Below, one piece after another: positions 8,207 through 16,832 of a stretch of 64,000 bases of DNA. A model generated the notes under the pieces. The model saw only the letters and a list, made by a program, of their open reading frames with translations, was not told the origin of the DNA and made no database searches. The first letter of the stretch is position 1, and every line of letters begins with the position of its first letter. Source of the stretch: Terrimesophilobacter bigeumensis (GTDB taxonomy: Bacteria > Actinomycetota > Actinomycetes > Actinomycetales > Microbacteriaceae). The stretch spans positions 682,001 through 746,000 of the forward strand of contig NZ_BAABAE010000003.1 of assembly GCF_039537265.1 (NCBI RefSeq), read 5' to 3'. A program made the translations under genes and the position numbers.

Positions 8207-8434
8207 TATCCTTGACGCAGAGGCATCGATCCGGCCATCACCGGGGAGCCTTCGGAAGAACGTTGCGCGCCGCCGTCTTGGCGGTCGGTAAAGCAACAAG
8301 TAGAACCGAACGGGTGGGCCCGTCATCGCCTGCAATGAGTGGCAGTTCTCCGGGACTGCAAACGAGGTGGTACCGCGGCATCCGTCGTCCTCGTGTTGAC
8401 ACAGCACCAACGTCCAGCACGAGGAATGAAACCG
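8207..8434 (+). promoter_or_regulatory. Translational T-box riboswitch of ileS (specifier AUC)
   Basis: This leader senses uncharged tRNA-Ile and controls ileS translation. A short stem I carries the specifier ATC at 8237-8239, framed by CCGGCC and ACCGG. The T-box core AGGTGGTACCGCGG lies at 8365-8378; its TGGT pairs with the tRNA acceptor ACCA. Two exclusive helices can be read directly. CGAGG (8363-8367) pairs with CCTCG (8389-8393) to give the tRNA-stabilised antisequestrator. CCTCGTG (8389-8395) pairs with CACGAGG (8418-8424), hiding the ribosome binding site. There is no terminator, so control is at translation. TATCCT at 8207-8212 is a plausible -10 box. Confidence 0.93.
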
Positions 8435-11400
8435 ATGACCTACCCGCTTTCCGCAGACGGCGAACCGGCCGAGCCGCTCAGCCCGAGCCCGCGCTTTCCG
8501 GAGCTCGAGGAGCGCATCCTCGCATTCTGGGCGAAGGACGACACCTTCCGCGCCTCCGTCGAGCAGCGCGAGGGCGCCGAGGAGTGGGTCTTCTACGACG
8601 GCCCGCCGTTCGCGAACGGACTCCCGCACTACGGCCACCTGCTCACCGGCTACGCGAAAGACCTGTTCCCGCGCTTCCAGACCATGCGCGGCAGGCAGGT
8701 GCATCGGCGCTTCGGATGGGACACCCACGGCCTCCCCGCCGAACTCGAGGCCGAACGCCAGCTGGGCATCACCGACAAGAGCCAGATCGAGGAGATGGGC
8801 ATCGCCGCCTTCAACCAGGCGGCGCGCGAGTCGGTGCTCAAATACACGAAGGAGTGGGAGGAGTACGTCACCCGGATGGCCCGCTGGGTCGACTTCGAGA
8901 ACGACTACAAGACCCTCGACACGACCTTCATGGAGTCGGTCATCTGGGGCTTCAAACAGCTCTACGACAAAGACCTCGCCTATGAGGGCTACCGTGTGCT
9001 CCCTTACTGCTGGCGCGACCAGACGCCCCTCTCGAACCACGAACTTCGGATGGACGACGACGTCTACAAGATGCGCCAGGACCAGTCCGTCACGGTCACC
9101 TTCCCGCTCACCGGGGAGAAAGCGGATGCCCTCGGCCTCGCCGGCGTCAACGCCCTCGCCTGGACGACGACGCCGTGGACCCTGCCCACCAATGCTGCGC
9201 TCGCGGTCGGCCCCGGCATCGAGTACGCGGTCGTGCAGGCCCGGGTCTCGGCCCTTCGAGAGCCTCAGGGGGGTCCAAGCTCGACCGGAGAGGATGGGTC
9301 GACTGAGTCTCTCGGGTCGAGCCTGTCGAGACCAGCCAGTGATGGCGCACGCTATCTCCTGGCCGCCGACACGATCGGCTCCTACGCGAAGGAACTCGGC
9401 TACGCCTCCGCGGAGGAGGCCCACGCGGCGGTCGAGCGCACTGTCCTCGGCAGCGAGCTCGCCGGCATCCGGTACGAGCGCCTGTGGGACTACTACGCGG
9501 ATGCCGAGAAGTACGGCACGCAGAACGCCTGGCAGGTGCTCGTCGCCGACTACGTCGAGACCGGCGAGGGCACCGGCATCGTGCACCAGGCGCCTGCCTA
9601 TGGCGAGGACGACCAGCTCGTCTGCGGCCAGGCGGGGATCCCGGTCGTCCTCTCGGTCGACGACGGGGGACGCTTCCTGCCCGAGGTCGAGGGCGTCGAG
9701 GGCCTGCAGGTCTTCGACGCGAACCCGGTGCTCGTCAAGCAGCTGCGGGCCATGGGCCGCCTGCTCAAGGTGGCGAGCTACGAGCACAGCTACCCGCACT
9801 GCTGGCGGTGCCGCAACCCGCTCATCTACAAGGCGGTGTCGAGTTGGTTCGTGAAGGTGCCGGAGTTCCGCGACCGGATGGGCGAGCTCAACCAGGAGAT
9901 CACCTGGGTGCCCGACAACGTCAAGGACGGCCAGTTCGGCAAGTGGCTCTCGGGCGCCCGCGACTGGTCGATCTCCCGCAACCGCTACTGGGGCTCGCCG
10001 ATCCCGATCTGGAAGAGCGACGACCCGGCCTACCCGCGGGTGGACGCCTACGGCTCGCTCGCCGAAATCGAACGCGACTTCGGCCGGATGCCGGTCAACG
10101 CGGCGGGCGAGCCCGACCTGCATCGCCCCTACATCGACGAGCTGACCCGCCCGAACCCGGACGACCCGACCGGCCGGTCCACCATGCGCCGGATCGAGGA
10201 TGTGCTCGACGTGTGGTTCGACTCCGGTTCGATGCCCTACGCGCAGGTGCACTACCCCTTCGAGAACCAGGAGTGGTTCGACAGCCACAGCCCGGCCGAC
10301 TTCATCGTCGAGTACATCGGGCAGACGCGCGGCTGGTTCTACGTCATGCACGTGCTCTCGACCGCGATCTTCGACCGACCGGCCTTCACAAACGTGCTCA
10401 GCCATGGCATCGTGCTCGGCAGCGACGGTCAGAAGATGTCGAAGAGCCTGCGCAACTATCCGGACGTCAACGAGGTCTTCGACCGCGACGGCGCGGATGC
10501 GATGCGCTGGTTCCTCATGTCGTCGTCCGTCATCCGCGGCGGCAACATCAGCGTCACCGAGGAGGCGATCCGCGCGGGTGTGCGCGAGTTCCTGCTCCCG
10601 ATGTGGAGCACGTACTACTTCTTCGCCCTCTACGCGAACGCCGCGACGCCTTCTCCGGTCGAGTCTGTCGAGACCCGTGGCGCGGGATACCTCGCCCGTT
10701 GGCGCACCGACTCCACCAACATCCTCGACCGCTACCTGCTGGCCAAGACCCGTCGTCTCGTGACCGACGTCACAGTCGACCTCGAGGCGCTCGACTCGCC
10801 CATGGCATCCGCGAAGCTGCGCGACTTCGCCGACGTACTCACCAACTGGTATGTCAGGCGAAGCCGCGACCGCTTCTGGGCCGGCGACGAGCGGGATGCC
10901 TTCGACACCCTCTACACGGTGCTCGAGACCGTGCTGAGGGTGGCGGCGCCGCTCATTCCCCTCGTCGCCGAGGAGATGTGGAAGGGGCTCACGGGTGGCC
11001 GCAGCGTCCACCTCGAGGACTGGCCGGATGCGAACCTGTTCCCCGCGGATGACGCGCTCGTCTCCGCCATGGACCGGGTGCGCGAGATCGCCTCGGCCGG
11101 GCTCGCGCTGCGCAAGTCGACCGGGCGCCGGGTGCGACTTCCGCTCTCCCGACTGACCGTCGTCGGCGACAGCGCGGGGCTGGCCGAGTTCTCCGACATC
11201 CTGAAGGACGAACTCAATGTCCGGCACATCGCCTTCGCCCCGCTCACCGAGGGCAGCCTGGGCGATTTCGGCATCACGCGCCGGCTCTCGGTCAACGCGA
11301 GGGCGCTCGGCCCCCGGGTCGGCAAGGACGTGCAGCGCATCATCCAGGCGTCGAAGTCCGGGGACTGGAGTGTCGACGGCGAGACCGTCGTCGCGGGGGG

Positions 11401-11869
11401 CACGGTGCTGCGCGACGGAGAGTTCGAGCTCGTGCTCGAGTCCGCCGACCCGGCGAGCGCCGTCTCCTTCCTCGACACGGAAGGCTTCGTCGTGCTCGAC
11501 ACCGCCACGACGCCTGAGCTGGAGGCGGAGGGGCTCGCCCGCGACGTCATCCGGGCCGTGCAGGAGACCCGGCGCTCCGCCGGCCTCGACGTGAGCGACC
11601 GCATCAACCTGCGCCTCTATTTCGAGGATCCGGGGGAGGCGTCGAGCGTGGCGGCCTATGCCGGCATGATCTCCGAAGAGACGCTCGCGCCGGCGATCGA
11701 GGTACGCTCGGCTGAGTCGTTCGACGGGGAGTTCGCGAACCTCGAGGAACTCGCAGCGGTGCACGGCTCCGGCGATGCGTTCCGGGTCACTGTCAAGGCC
11801 GGGCTGTACGCGAACACCGGCGCGGTGCTCGTCGAACTCAACCGCCAGGGCAGGGGAATCGATGTCTAG
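8435..11869 (+). CDS. ileS: Isoleucyl-tRNA synthetase
   Basis: This 1144-residue class I synthetase charges tRNA-Ile and edits mischarged valine. The HIGH motif is HYGH near residue 66, and the KMSKS loop KMSKSLRN is near residue 667. Overall length and motifs resemble the eukaryote-like IleRS class found in actinobacteria, often linked to natural mupirocin tolerance. The ATG at 8435 is chosen because GAGGA (8421-8425) sits 9 nt upstream; the in-frame ATG at 8426 abuts it. A Ser/Gly-rich insertion of repeat origin lies at about residues 273-300. The gene overlaps folC by 8 bp. Expression is controlled by the upstream T-box. Confidence 0.98.
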   Translation: MTYPLSADGEPAEPLSPSPRFPELEERILAFWAKDDTFRASVEQREGAEEWVFYDGPPFANGLPHYGHLLTGYAKDLFPRFQTMRGRQVHRRFGWDTHGLPAELEAERQLGITDKSQIEEMGIAAFNQAARESVLKYTKEWEEYVTRMARWVDFENDYKTLDTTFMESVIWGFKQLYDKDLAYEGYRVLPYCWRDQTPLSNHELRMDDDVYKMRQDQSVTVTFPLTGEKADALGLAGVNALAWTTTPWTLPTNAALAVGPGIEYAVVQARVSALREPQGGPSSTGEDGSTESLGSSLSRPASDGARYLLAADTIGSYAKELGYASAEEAHAAVERTVLGSELAGIRYERLWDYYADAEKYGTQNAWQVLVADYVETGEGTGIVHQAPAYGEDDQLVCGQAGIPVVLSVDDGGRFLPEVEGVEGLQVFDANPVLVKQLRAMGRLLKVASYEHSYPHCWRCRNPLIYKAVSSWFVKVPEFRDRMGELNQEITWVPDNVKDGQFGKWLSGARDWSISRNRYWGSPIPIWKSDDPAYPRVDAYGSLAEIERDFGRMPVNAAGEPDLHRPYIDELTRPNPDDPTGRSTMRRIEDVLDVWFDSGSMPYAQVHYPFENQEWFDSHSPADFIVEYIGQTRGWFYVMHVLSTAIFDRPAFTNVLSHGIVLGSDGQKMSKSLRNYPDVNEVFDRDGADAMRWFLMSSSVIRGGNISVTEEAIRAGVREFLLPMWSTYYFFALYANAATPSPVESVETRGAGYLARWRTDSTNILDRYLLAKTRRLVTDVTVDLEALDSPMASAKLRDFADVLTNWYVRRSRDRFWAGDERDAFDTLYTVLETVLRVAAPLIPLVAEEMWKGLTGGRSVHLEDWPDANLFPADDALVSAMDRVREIASAGLALRKSTGRRVRLPLSRLTVVGDSAGLAEFSDILKDELNVRHIAFAPLTEGSLGDFGITRRLSVNARALGPRVGKDVQRIIQASKSGDWSVDGETVVAGGTVLRDGEFELVLESADPASAVSFLDTEGFVVLDTATTPELEAEGLARDVIRAVQETRRSAGLDVSDRINLRLYFEDPGEASSVAAYAGMISEETLAPAIEVRSAESFDGEFANLEELAAVHGSGDAFRVTVKAGLYANTGAVLVELNRQGRGIDV
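9252..9334. repeat. Repeat-derived in-frame insertion in ileS
   Basis: The segment begins CCTTCGAGAGCCTCAGG and ends GGTCGAGCCTGTCGAGACC, resembling the ends of the CCTTCGACAGGCTCAGG-type repeats seen in the helicase gene. It encodes a low-complexity loop rich in Ser and Gly within the editing region without breaking the frame. A second fragment (GGTCGAGTCTGTCGAGACC) occurs at about 10660-10678. Confidence 0.6.
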
Positions 11870-13268
11870 GAAGCGCGAAGCAGAAGACCCGGAGATCGGC
11901 GACGATGCGCTGTTCCAGTCGCAGGCCGACCGGGTCTACGCCGAGCTCCTCTCCCGCGTCGGCGAGGCGAACCCGCAGCCGAGACTCGGGCCGACCCGGC
12001 GGGCGGCGGAACTTCTCGGCGACCCGCAACGCGCGTACCCGATCATCCACGTCACCGGCACGAACGGCAAGACGAGTACGAGTCGAATCGCCGAGAGCAT
12101 CCTGCGGGCCTACGGCCTGCGCACCGGGCTGCTCACGAGCCCGCACCTCGTGCGCATGAATGAGCGCATCGTGATCGACGGCGACCCGATCGCCAACGAG
12201 GCTCTCGTGGCCAACTGGGACGACATCCAGCCCCACCTCGCCATGGTCGATGCCGAGCTCGAGGCTGCGGGCGAGCTGCCGGTCACCTTCTTCGAGGCCC
12301 TCACTGTGCTCGCCTTCGCCTGTTTCGCGGATGCCCCCGTCGACGTCGTCGTGCTCGAGGTCGGGATGGGCGGAGAGTGGGATTCGACGAACATCGCCGA
12401 CGGTCAGGTCGCCGTCTTCGCCCCGATCGCGCTCGACCACATGCATCGGCTCGGCAACACGATCCTCGAGATCGCGACGACGAAGGCCGGCATCATCAAG
12501 CCCGCCGCCCGCGTCGTCTCGGCGAAGCAGGTCCCGGATGCGCTGGCCGCCATCGAGCGCGCCGTCGCCCTCACCGAATCCACCCTCGCGGTCGAGGGCG
12601 AGGCGTTCGCGCTCGAGTCGACGACCATTGCCGTCGGCGGGCAGGTCATCTCGGTGCGCGGTATGGCCGGGCACTATGCGGACCTCTTCCTGCCGCTCTT
12701 TGGCGACCACCAGGCCGCCAATGCGACTCTCGCGATCGCGGCCGTCGAGTCGTTCCTCGGCGGGGGTGCGCAGCCGCTCGACCACGACATCCTCGCCGAG
12801 GGGCTGGCCACGGCGACCTCGCCCGGACGCCTGCAGATCCTCGGCACCGAGCCGACCGTGCTCATCGACGCCGCCCACAACCCGCACGGGGCGAAGGCGC
12901 TTGCCGCAGCGATCGGCAGCTACTTCGACTTCGCCGAGCTCGTGCTCGTGATGGGCATCCTCGAGGACAAGGACGCCCACGGCATCGTCGACGCGCTCGC
13001 GCCGCTGGCTTCGCGCATCCACGTGACCCAGTCGCACTCGGACCGGGCGATCCCGGCGGAGGCGCTCGCCGAGCGGGTCGGCGAGTGGGCGCACGAGGCG
13101 CCGCGACTCGAGTTCGACGACCTCGACGCCGCACTCTCCGAAGCACGAGAGTGGGCGGATGCGGCTCCGGGCCGCGCCGTGCTCGTCACCGGCTCGATCA
13201 CGCTCATCGGCGAGGCGATCGAACTCGCGACTGCTCAGGGGTGGGCTATGCAGGGCGGGAACCGATGA
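11862..13268 (+). CDS. folC: Folylpolyglutamate synthase / dihydrofolate synthase
   Basis: An ATP-dependent Mur-ligase-family enzyme of 468 residues. It adds glutamate to dihydropteroate and to folates in the cytoplasm. The P-loop VTGTNGKTSTSR lies at about residue 63, followed by the family motif LTSPHLVRMNERI and EVGMGGEWDSTN, then the C-terminal DAAHNPHG. The ATG at 11862 overlaps the end of ileS by 8 bp, and its TGA overlaps the DUF4233 ATG by 4 bp. This places it inside the T-box-led operon. Length is normal for the family. Confidence 0.97.
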   Translation: MSRKREAEDPEIGDDALFQSQADRVYAELLSRVGEANPQPRLGPTRRAAELLGDPQRAYPIIHVTGTNGKTSTSRIAESILRAYGLRTGLLTSPHLVRMNERIVIDGDPIANEALVANWDDIQPHLAMVDAELEAAGELPVTFFEALTVLAFACFADAPVDVVVLEVGMGGEWDSTNIADGQVAVFAPIALDHMHRLGNTILEIATTKAGIIKPAARVVSAKQVPDALAAIERAVALTESTLAVEGEAFALESTTIAVGGQVISVRGMAGHYADLFLPLFGDHQAANATLAIAAVESFLGGGAQPLDHDILAEGLATATSPGRLQILGTEPTVLIDAAHNPHGAKALAAAIGSYFDFAELVLVMGILEDKDAHGIVDALAPLASRIHVTQSHSDRAIPAEALAERVGEWAHEAPRLEFDDLDAALSEAREWADAAPGRAVLVTGSITLIGEAIELATAQGWAMQGGNR

Positions 13269-13654
13269 GCGGCCGGCAGCCGACTCCGCGCCGGGCGCGA
13301 ACGGCCACCGAGTCGCTCCTGTCGATCGTGCTGGGGCTCGAGGCCGCCCTGCTGTTCTTCGTGACCGTCACCGCTTTCGGGCTGAAGGTGCTGCCCCCCG
13401 CAGTCGTGTTCGGGGGAGGGGGAGCACTCTTCGCGATCTTCCTGCTCGCGGCCTGGCTCATGAGATTCCACTGGGGAGTGTGGCTCGGCTGGCTGCTCCA
13501 GGTCGCTCTCATCGCGATCGGGTTCATCCTGCCGCTCATGTTCTTCATCGGCGCCGGGTTCGTCGCCATCTGGGTCTACTGCTTCGTGACCGCCCGCCGA
13601 CTCGATGCGCGCAATCGTTCATCCGACAACAGCCCAACAAAGGAGACACCATGA
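13265..13654 (+). CDS. DUF4233 small membrane protein
   Basis: A 129-residue membrane protein with a basic Arg-rich N-terminus and four hydrophobic segments (about 18-40, 43-63, 68-85 and 90-112). Its function is unknown. The family is conserved between folC and ndk in many actinobacteria, and that position with 4-bp overlaps on both sides is the main basis for the name. Its product is inserted in the cytoplasmic membrane. A link to folate or nucleotide metabolism is not shown by the sequence. Confidence 0.9.
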   Translation: MSGRQPTPRRARTATESLLSIVLGLEAALLFFVTVTAFGLKVLPPAVVFGGGGALFAIFLLAAWLMRFHWGVWLGWLLQVALIAIGFILPLMFFIGAGFVAIWVYCFVTARRLDARNRSSDNSPTKETP

Positions 13655-14073
13655 ATGCCCCCGTCGAAGAGACCCTCGTGCTGGTGAAGCCGGATGGCGT
13701 CGCCCGCAGCCTCACCGGCGAGATCCTGCGCCGCATCGAGGCGAAGGGGTACCAGCTCGTCGACATCCGACTCGTGCACGCCGACCGCGACCTGCTGGCG
13801 AAGCACTACGAGGAGCACCAGGGCAAGCCGTTCTACGAGCCGCTCGTCGAGTTCATGGAGAGCGGCCCCGTGGTGGCGATGCGCGTGGCGGGCGACCGAG
13901 TCATCGAGGGGTTCCGGATGCTCGCGGGCACGACCGATCCGACGACGGCCGCCCCCGGCACCATCCGCGGCGACCTCGGCCGTGACTGGGGCCTCGCCGT
14001 GCAGCAGAACCTCGTGCACGGGTCGGATTCCCAGGAATCGGCCGCTCGCGAGCTCGCGCTGTGGTTCGCTTAA
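13651..14073 (+). CDS. ndk: Nucleoside diphosphate kinase
   Basis: A 140-residue enzyme that moves the gamma-phosphate of ATP to nucleoside diphosphates through a phosphohistidine. The active-site His lies in NLVHGSDS at about residue 123; substrate-binding KPDGV is at residues 13-17. The ATG overlaps the DUF4233 stop by 4 bp, and AGGAG precedes it. It is the last gene of the ileS operon, followed by 388 bp without a gene. Confidence 0.98.
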   Translation: MNAPVEETLVLVKPDGVARSLTGEILRRIEAKGYQLVDIRLVHADRDLLAKHYEEHQGKPFYEPLVEFMESGPVVAMRVAGDRVIEGFRMLAGTTDPTTAAPGTIRGDLGRDWGLAVQQNLVHGSDSQESAARELALWFA

Positions 14074-14461
14074 CCGACATCGCAGGCTTTGCACGATAAC
14101 GAAACGGCAACGATGCCCCACGCGATCCAGCGCCGTCGCTGAGGAGTGAAAACGCATGCGGATCAGGGGTTTCTATACGCGTATCTGATGGTATATCACC
14201 ATTCCGGCGCTACTCAGATCATTGCTAGCGTGGGGGACTGAAAGTTCAGACCGCGCTCGCGCTCGATTTCTGCGAAACGCAGAGAGTGCGCGATCGTATG
14301 GTTGGCGCGATGAAGTCGATCCCGTGATCGCTTCGGCCCGATCGGTCGCCGCACCGGAATTCACTGGCATGTCGGCGGTCTTGACGGGGCGGTCGATGCA
14401 AACCCGGACGTGACCGAAGCCGCCCGCACCGCTGAGTTTCTGCGTGGGCGCGGAGGAAACC
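14074..14461. other. Intergenic region before proVWX with two palindromes
   Basis: This 388-bp stretch contains no convincing gene; short open frames on both strands have poor coding character. Two palindromes stand out: ATACGCGTAT (14175-14184, perfect) and ATGGT-ATATC-ACCAT (14188-14202). This locally A/T-rich block resembles a promoter/operator region and is followed by a leader of about 250 nt. It is the likely control region of the osmoprotectant transporter. No known riboswitch consensus was recognised. Confidence 0.45.
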
Positions 14462-15823
14462 GTGGCAGAACCCGAGACCGTCGCTGTCCGAGCGCACAAG
14501 CTCTACAAGGTGTTCGGCCGCCGGCCCCAGGAGGCCGTGCGCGCCCTCGAGGCAGGGTCGAGTCGTGAGGAGGTCGGGAGCTACGGCACCGCCGCCGTCA
14601 TCGACGCGAGCTTCGAGGTCAAGGCCGGCGAGATCTTCGTGGTGATGGGGCTCAGCGGATCCGGCAAGTCAACGCTCATCCGGATGCTGAATGGACTGCT
14701 CGAGCCGACATCCGGCGTCGTCACCGTCGATGGCACCGACATCTCGGGGATTCCGGCTCGCGAGCTTCGCGAAGTCCGGCGTCGCACCATCTCGATGGTG
14801 TTCCAGCACTTCGCGCTCCTGCCCCACCGTACGGTCCTCGACAATGCCGCCTATGCGCTCGAGGTCCAGGGCGTCCCGAGGCCGGAGCGCGAGGAGCGTG
14901 CCCGGCGCGTCATCGACATCGTCGGGCTCGGTGGCTGGGGCGACAAGCTCCCGGAACAGCTCTCCGGCGGGATGAAGCAACGCGTCGGCCTGGCGAGGGC
15001 GCTCGCGGCGGAAACCGACATCCTGCTCATGGACGAGGCGTTCTCGGCTCTCGACCCCCTCATTCGACGGGAGATGCAGGAACAGCTCGTGGAGCTGCAC
15101 GCAGACCTCGGCAAGACCATCATCTTCATCACGCACGACCTCAATGAGGCCATGTTCCTCGGCGACCGGATCGCGGTGATGCGCGACGGTCGCATCGTTC
15201 AGGTCGGGACCCCGGAGGACATCCTCACCGACCCGGCCAACGACTACGTCGCCCAGTTCGTGCAGGATGTCGACCGTGCGCGGGTGCTCACGGCCGCGAG
15301 CGCGATGGAGCCTGCCCGCTCAGTGGTCTCCCACACCGCCGGACCGCGGGCTGCGTTGCGCGAGATGCGGGACCTGCAGACTTCGGCTGCGTTCGTCGTC
15401 GGGCGCGGCAGAACCCTCATCGGGGCGGTCCGCGACCGCGACGTCATGCAGCTCGTCAAGACCAATACGGCAGAACTCGAGCCCGCGATCGACACCGAGG
15501 TGGCCTCGGTCGCCGCCGATATCGCCCTCGCGGACCTCTACGAGGTCGCCGTCGAGAGCGATCTTCCCATCGCCGTCACCGACGACAAGCGTCGGCTGCT
15601 CGGAGTCATTCCCCGAGTGACGCTCCTGGCGGCGCTCGGCAACATCGACACGAGCAACGGCGAGCCGAACTCCGTCGAGCCACCCGCGACGATTCCGATG
15701 AACATCATCACCGAGACGCTCCTTGAGTCCGCGCAGCGGGGCGATGCGGATTCAGACGGCGCCGATCCAGACGGAGCCGCCCCTGACGACCGGGTCGCCT
15801 CGGCGAAAGGGGCGACAGGATGA
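14462..15823 (+). CDS. proV: Glycine betaine/proline ABC transporter ATP-binding protein
   Basis: A 453-residue ATPase powering osmoprotectant uptake. Walker A GLSGSGKST (about residue 64), Q-loop QHFALLPHRTV, signature LSGGMKQRVGLARA and Walker B ILLMDEAFSALDP are all intact. Paired CBS-like domains cover about residues 280-395 (CBS modules sense ionic strength or c-di-AMP in relatives), followed by an acidic tail. A 20-residue insertion follows KVFGRRPQEA, as in other ProV proteins. GTG 14462 is chosen because GGAGG lies 5 nt upstream. The TGA overlaps the proW ATG by 4 bp. Confidence 0.95.
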   Translation: MAEPETVAVRAHKLYKVFGRRPQEAVRALEAGSSREEVGSYGTAAVIDASFEVKAGEIFVVMGLSGSGKSTLIRMLNGLLEPTSGVVTVDGTDISGIPARELREVRRRTISMVFQHFALLPHRTVLDNAAYALEVQGVPRPEREERARRVIDIVGLGGWGDKLPEQLSGGMKQRVGLARALAAETDILLMDEAFSALDPLIRREMQEQLVELHADLGKTIIFITHDLNEAMFLGDRIAVMRDGRIVQVGTPEDILTDPANDYVAQFVQDVDRARVLTAASAMEPARSVVSHTAGPRAALREMRDLQTSAAFVVGRGRTLIGAVRDRDVMQLVKTNTAELEPAIDTEVASVAADIALADLYEVAVESDLPIAVTDDKRRLLGVIPRVTLLAALGNIDTSNGEPNSVEPPATIPMNIITETLLESAQRGDADSDGADPDGAAPDDRVASAKGATG

Positions 15824-16749
15824 TCGACCTCCGGATTCCGCTCGGCGATGGGGTCGAAGCCTTCGTCGACTTCGTCACCGACAACCTCGCCTTCATCTTC
15901 ACCTTCCTTAGAACCGTCTTCAAGGGGTTCTACGACGGGGTCGACTGGGTGGTGTCGACGCCGCCGTTCTGGGTCATCATCATCCTCATCGCCGCGCTCG
16001 CGGTCTACGCCAAGAACTGGAGGTTCGGGGCCGGCGTTGTGGTGGGTCTCCTGCTCATTCAGTTCATCAACCAGTGGGACAACGCGATGGACACCCTTGC
16101 GCTCACACTTGTTGCGGCCTTCATGGCCGTGATCATCAGCGTCCCGCTCGGCATCTGGGCAGCCCGCTCGGACACCGTGTCGACGATCGTGAGACCGGTC
16201 CTCGACTTCCTGCAGACCATGCCGGCGTTCGTCTACCTCATCCCCGCCCTGTTGCTCTTCCGGATCGGCGTCGTCCCAGGGATCGTCGCGACAGTCGCGT
16301 TCGCCTTGGCGCCGGGGGTGCGGCTCACCGAGTTGGGCATCCGCGGCGTCGACAAGGAGGTCGTCGAGGCGGGTCACGCCTTCGGTGCAGCGCCCGGGCG
16401 CATCCTGCGGCAGATCCAGCTTCCCCTGGCGCGACCGAGCATCATGGCGGGCGTCAACCAGGTCATCATGCTCTCGCTCTCGATGGTCGTCATCGCGAGC
16501 ATGGTCGGTGCTCCAGGGCTCGGCAAGGACATCATCCAGGCGCTCAGTCGTATCGATGTCGGTCTCGGCTCTGAGGCGGGACTGGCCGTTGTCATTCTCG
16601 CGATCATCCTGGACCGGCTTACGGCGACCCTGGGAACGGCTCGCAAGAGAAGGTTCGGCCAGGCCGAACAGAAGAATTCGTCTGGCGAGGAGCCAGCCGA
16701 TCCGAACTCGGTCGACGACACGTTGACCGACACGGTGCCCGCCAGGTAG
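15820..16749 (+). CDS. proW: Glycine betaine/proline ABC transporter permease
   Basis: A 309-residue integral membrane permease with about six to seven segments. The EAA-type coupling loop sits around EVVEAGHAFGAAPGRILRQIQLP. QTMPAFVYLIP is a strongly conserved ProW/OpuAB motif. It probably works as a homodimer, since only one permease gene is present. It is coupled to proV by a 4-bp overlap. The C-terminal tail is polar and short. Confidence 0.95.
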   Translation: MIDLRIPLGDGVEAFVDFVTDNLAFIFTFLRTVFKGFYDGVDWVVSTPPFWVIIILIAALAVYAKNWRFGAGVVVGLLLIQFINQWDNAMDTLALTLVAAFMAVIISVPLGIWAARSDTVSTIVRPVLDFLQTMPAFVYLIPALLLFRIGVVPGIVATVAFALAPGVRLTELGIRGVDKEVVEAGHAFGAAPGRILRQIQLPLARPSIMAGVNQVIMLSLSMVVIASMVGAPGLGKDIIQALSRIDVGLGSEAGLAVVILAIILDRLTATLGTARKRRFGQAEQKNSSGEEPADPNSVDDTLTDTVPAR

Positions 16750-16832
16750 ACGGCATCGGCCGTTCCGCCCGGTGTGGTGCAACACCGCCAATCACCCCCG
16801 CACAGCAGGGGCCGAAAGGAAGAGACAAACAC

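Noticed and set aside
8012..11764. Very long open frame antisense to ileS (about 1250 codons)
   Set aside because: It is the mirror of ileS in GC-rich DNA, has Arg/Val/Glu-biased composition, no recognisable domain, and would run through the T-box.
14222..14413. Short plus-strand frame in the proVWX leader
   Set aside because: 63 codons, no ribosome binding site, atypical composition, and overlapped by an equally good minus-strand frame.
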